A stretch of DNA of 40,042 nucleotides from CAZMVU01 sp964569295 (GTDB lineage: Bacteria > Hydrogenedentota > Hydrogenedentia > Hydrogenedentales > JAGMZX01): positions 1-40,042 of the forward strand of contig CAZMVU010000018.1 in NCBI GenBank assembly GCA_964569295.1, read 5' to 3'. The notes beneath the pieces are model-generated. The model ran no database searches, was not told the DNA's origin, and saw only the letters and a program-made list of their open reading frames with translations. Position numbers and translations under genes: made by a program. Below, piece after piece: positions 39,982 to 40,042 of the stretch; within the stretch, counting starts at the first letter, position 1, and each line of letters opens with the position of its first letter.

Positions 39982-39986
39982 CGTGG

Positions 39987-40042
39987 TTATTCGATGACCT
40001 TGGTAACGACGCCGGCGCCGACGGTGCGCCCGCCTTCGCGGA
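39987..40042 (-). CDS. tuf: Elongation factor Tu, C-terminal end (partial)
   Basis: Only the last 18 codons lie in the window, reading REGGRTVGAGVVTKVIE before a TAA stop at 39989-39987. This is the near-invariant C-terminus of EF-Tu, the GTPase that carries aminoacyl-tRNA to the ribosome. The rest lies beyond the right edge. Position directly before rpsJ matches the usual str-S10 junction. Confidence 0.93.
   Translation of the reverse strand, partial: REGGRTVGAGVVTKVIE

Overview
The window is a GC-rich bacterial chromosome segment. A run of 100 N at 22641-22740 marks it as an assembled scaffold, probably a metagenome-derived genome. The gene set points to a heterotroph of the PVC or FCB-like candidate phyla. 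It includes a Tat-exported Gfo/Idh/MocA oxidoreductase, a secreted DUF2961 protein, two sugar-phosphate isomerase/epimerase paralogs, an S45 acylase-type protein and dispersed non-coding repeats. Hydrogenedentota or Planctomycetota would fit. This placement is inference from gene content; no rRNA gene is present to settle it.

Left part (1-14.9 kb). A degenerate repeat-bearing stretch (1-783) is followed by a nitrilase-fold protein and a Tat-exported oxidoreductase on the plus strand. On the minus strand lie argininosuccinate lyase (argH) and a REC-GAF-HD-GYP response regulator. After a 550-base gap comes a translationally coupled plus-strand pair, a very long penicillin-acylase-family protein and a glycerophosphodiester phosphodiesterase. 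A compact haem-precursor operon follows: a HemX/CcsA-like membrane protein, hemA, and a hemC-hemD fusion that starts with TTG. Two predicted enzymes here, the nitrilase homolog and the acylase homolog, lack the canonical nucleophile at the expected position.

Middle (14.9-25.3 kb). A repeat-rich intergenic stretch has 15-bp inverted termini. It is followed by a minus-strand run read from 21.4 kb down to 15.4 kb: a two-cluster Fe-S CCG protein, a propionyl-CoA-synthetase-like enzyme, a HEAT-like exported protein and a DUF2961 protein. About 1 kb of non-coding DNA with further repeat copies separates this from tRNA-Val(UAC), which has a good sigma70-like promoter. Next come an exported protein with a carboxypeptidase-regulatory-like domain and two tandem TIM-barrel isomerases. 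The exported protein's C-terminal 7-residue tandem repeat is interrupted by the assembly gap.

Right part (25.3-40.0 kb). This is one long minus-strand ribosomal protein cluster in the order tuf(3' end)-rpsJ-rplC-rplD-rplW-rplB-rpsS-rplV-rpsC-rplP-rpmC-rpsQ-rplN-rplX-rplE-rpsN-rpsH-rplF-rplR-rpsE-rplO-secY-map-rpmJ-rpsM-rpsK-rpoA-rplQ. It ends in a clear intrinsic terminator. rpmD, adk, infA and rpsD are missing from their usual places, and four consecutive palindromes occupy the map-rpmJ spacer where infA is commonly found. Many of these genes start with GTG or TTG behind strong AGGAG-type ribosome binding sites.

I see no CRISPR array, prophage, transposase or toxin-antitoxin pair, and no gene set that I can honestly call a new system. 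The most unusual signals are the two nucleophile-less hydrolase homologs, the collapsed 21-bp tandem repeat, three families of dispersed non-coding repeats, and structured spacers inside the ribosomal cluster.
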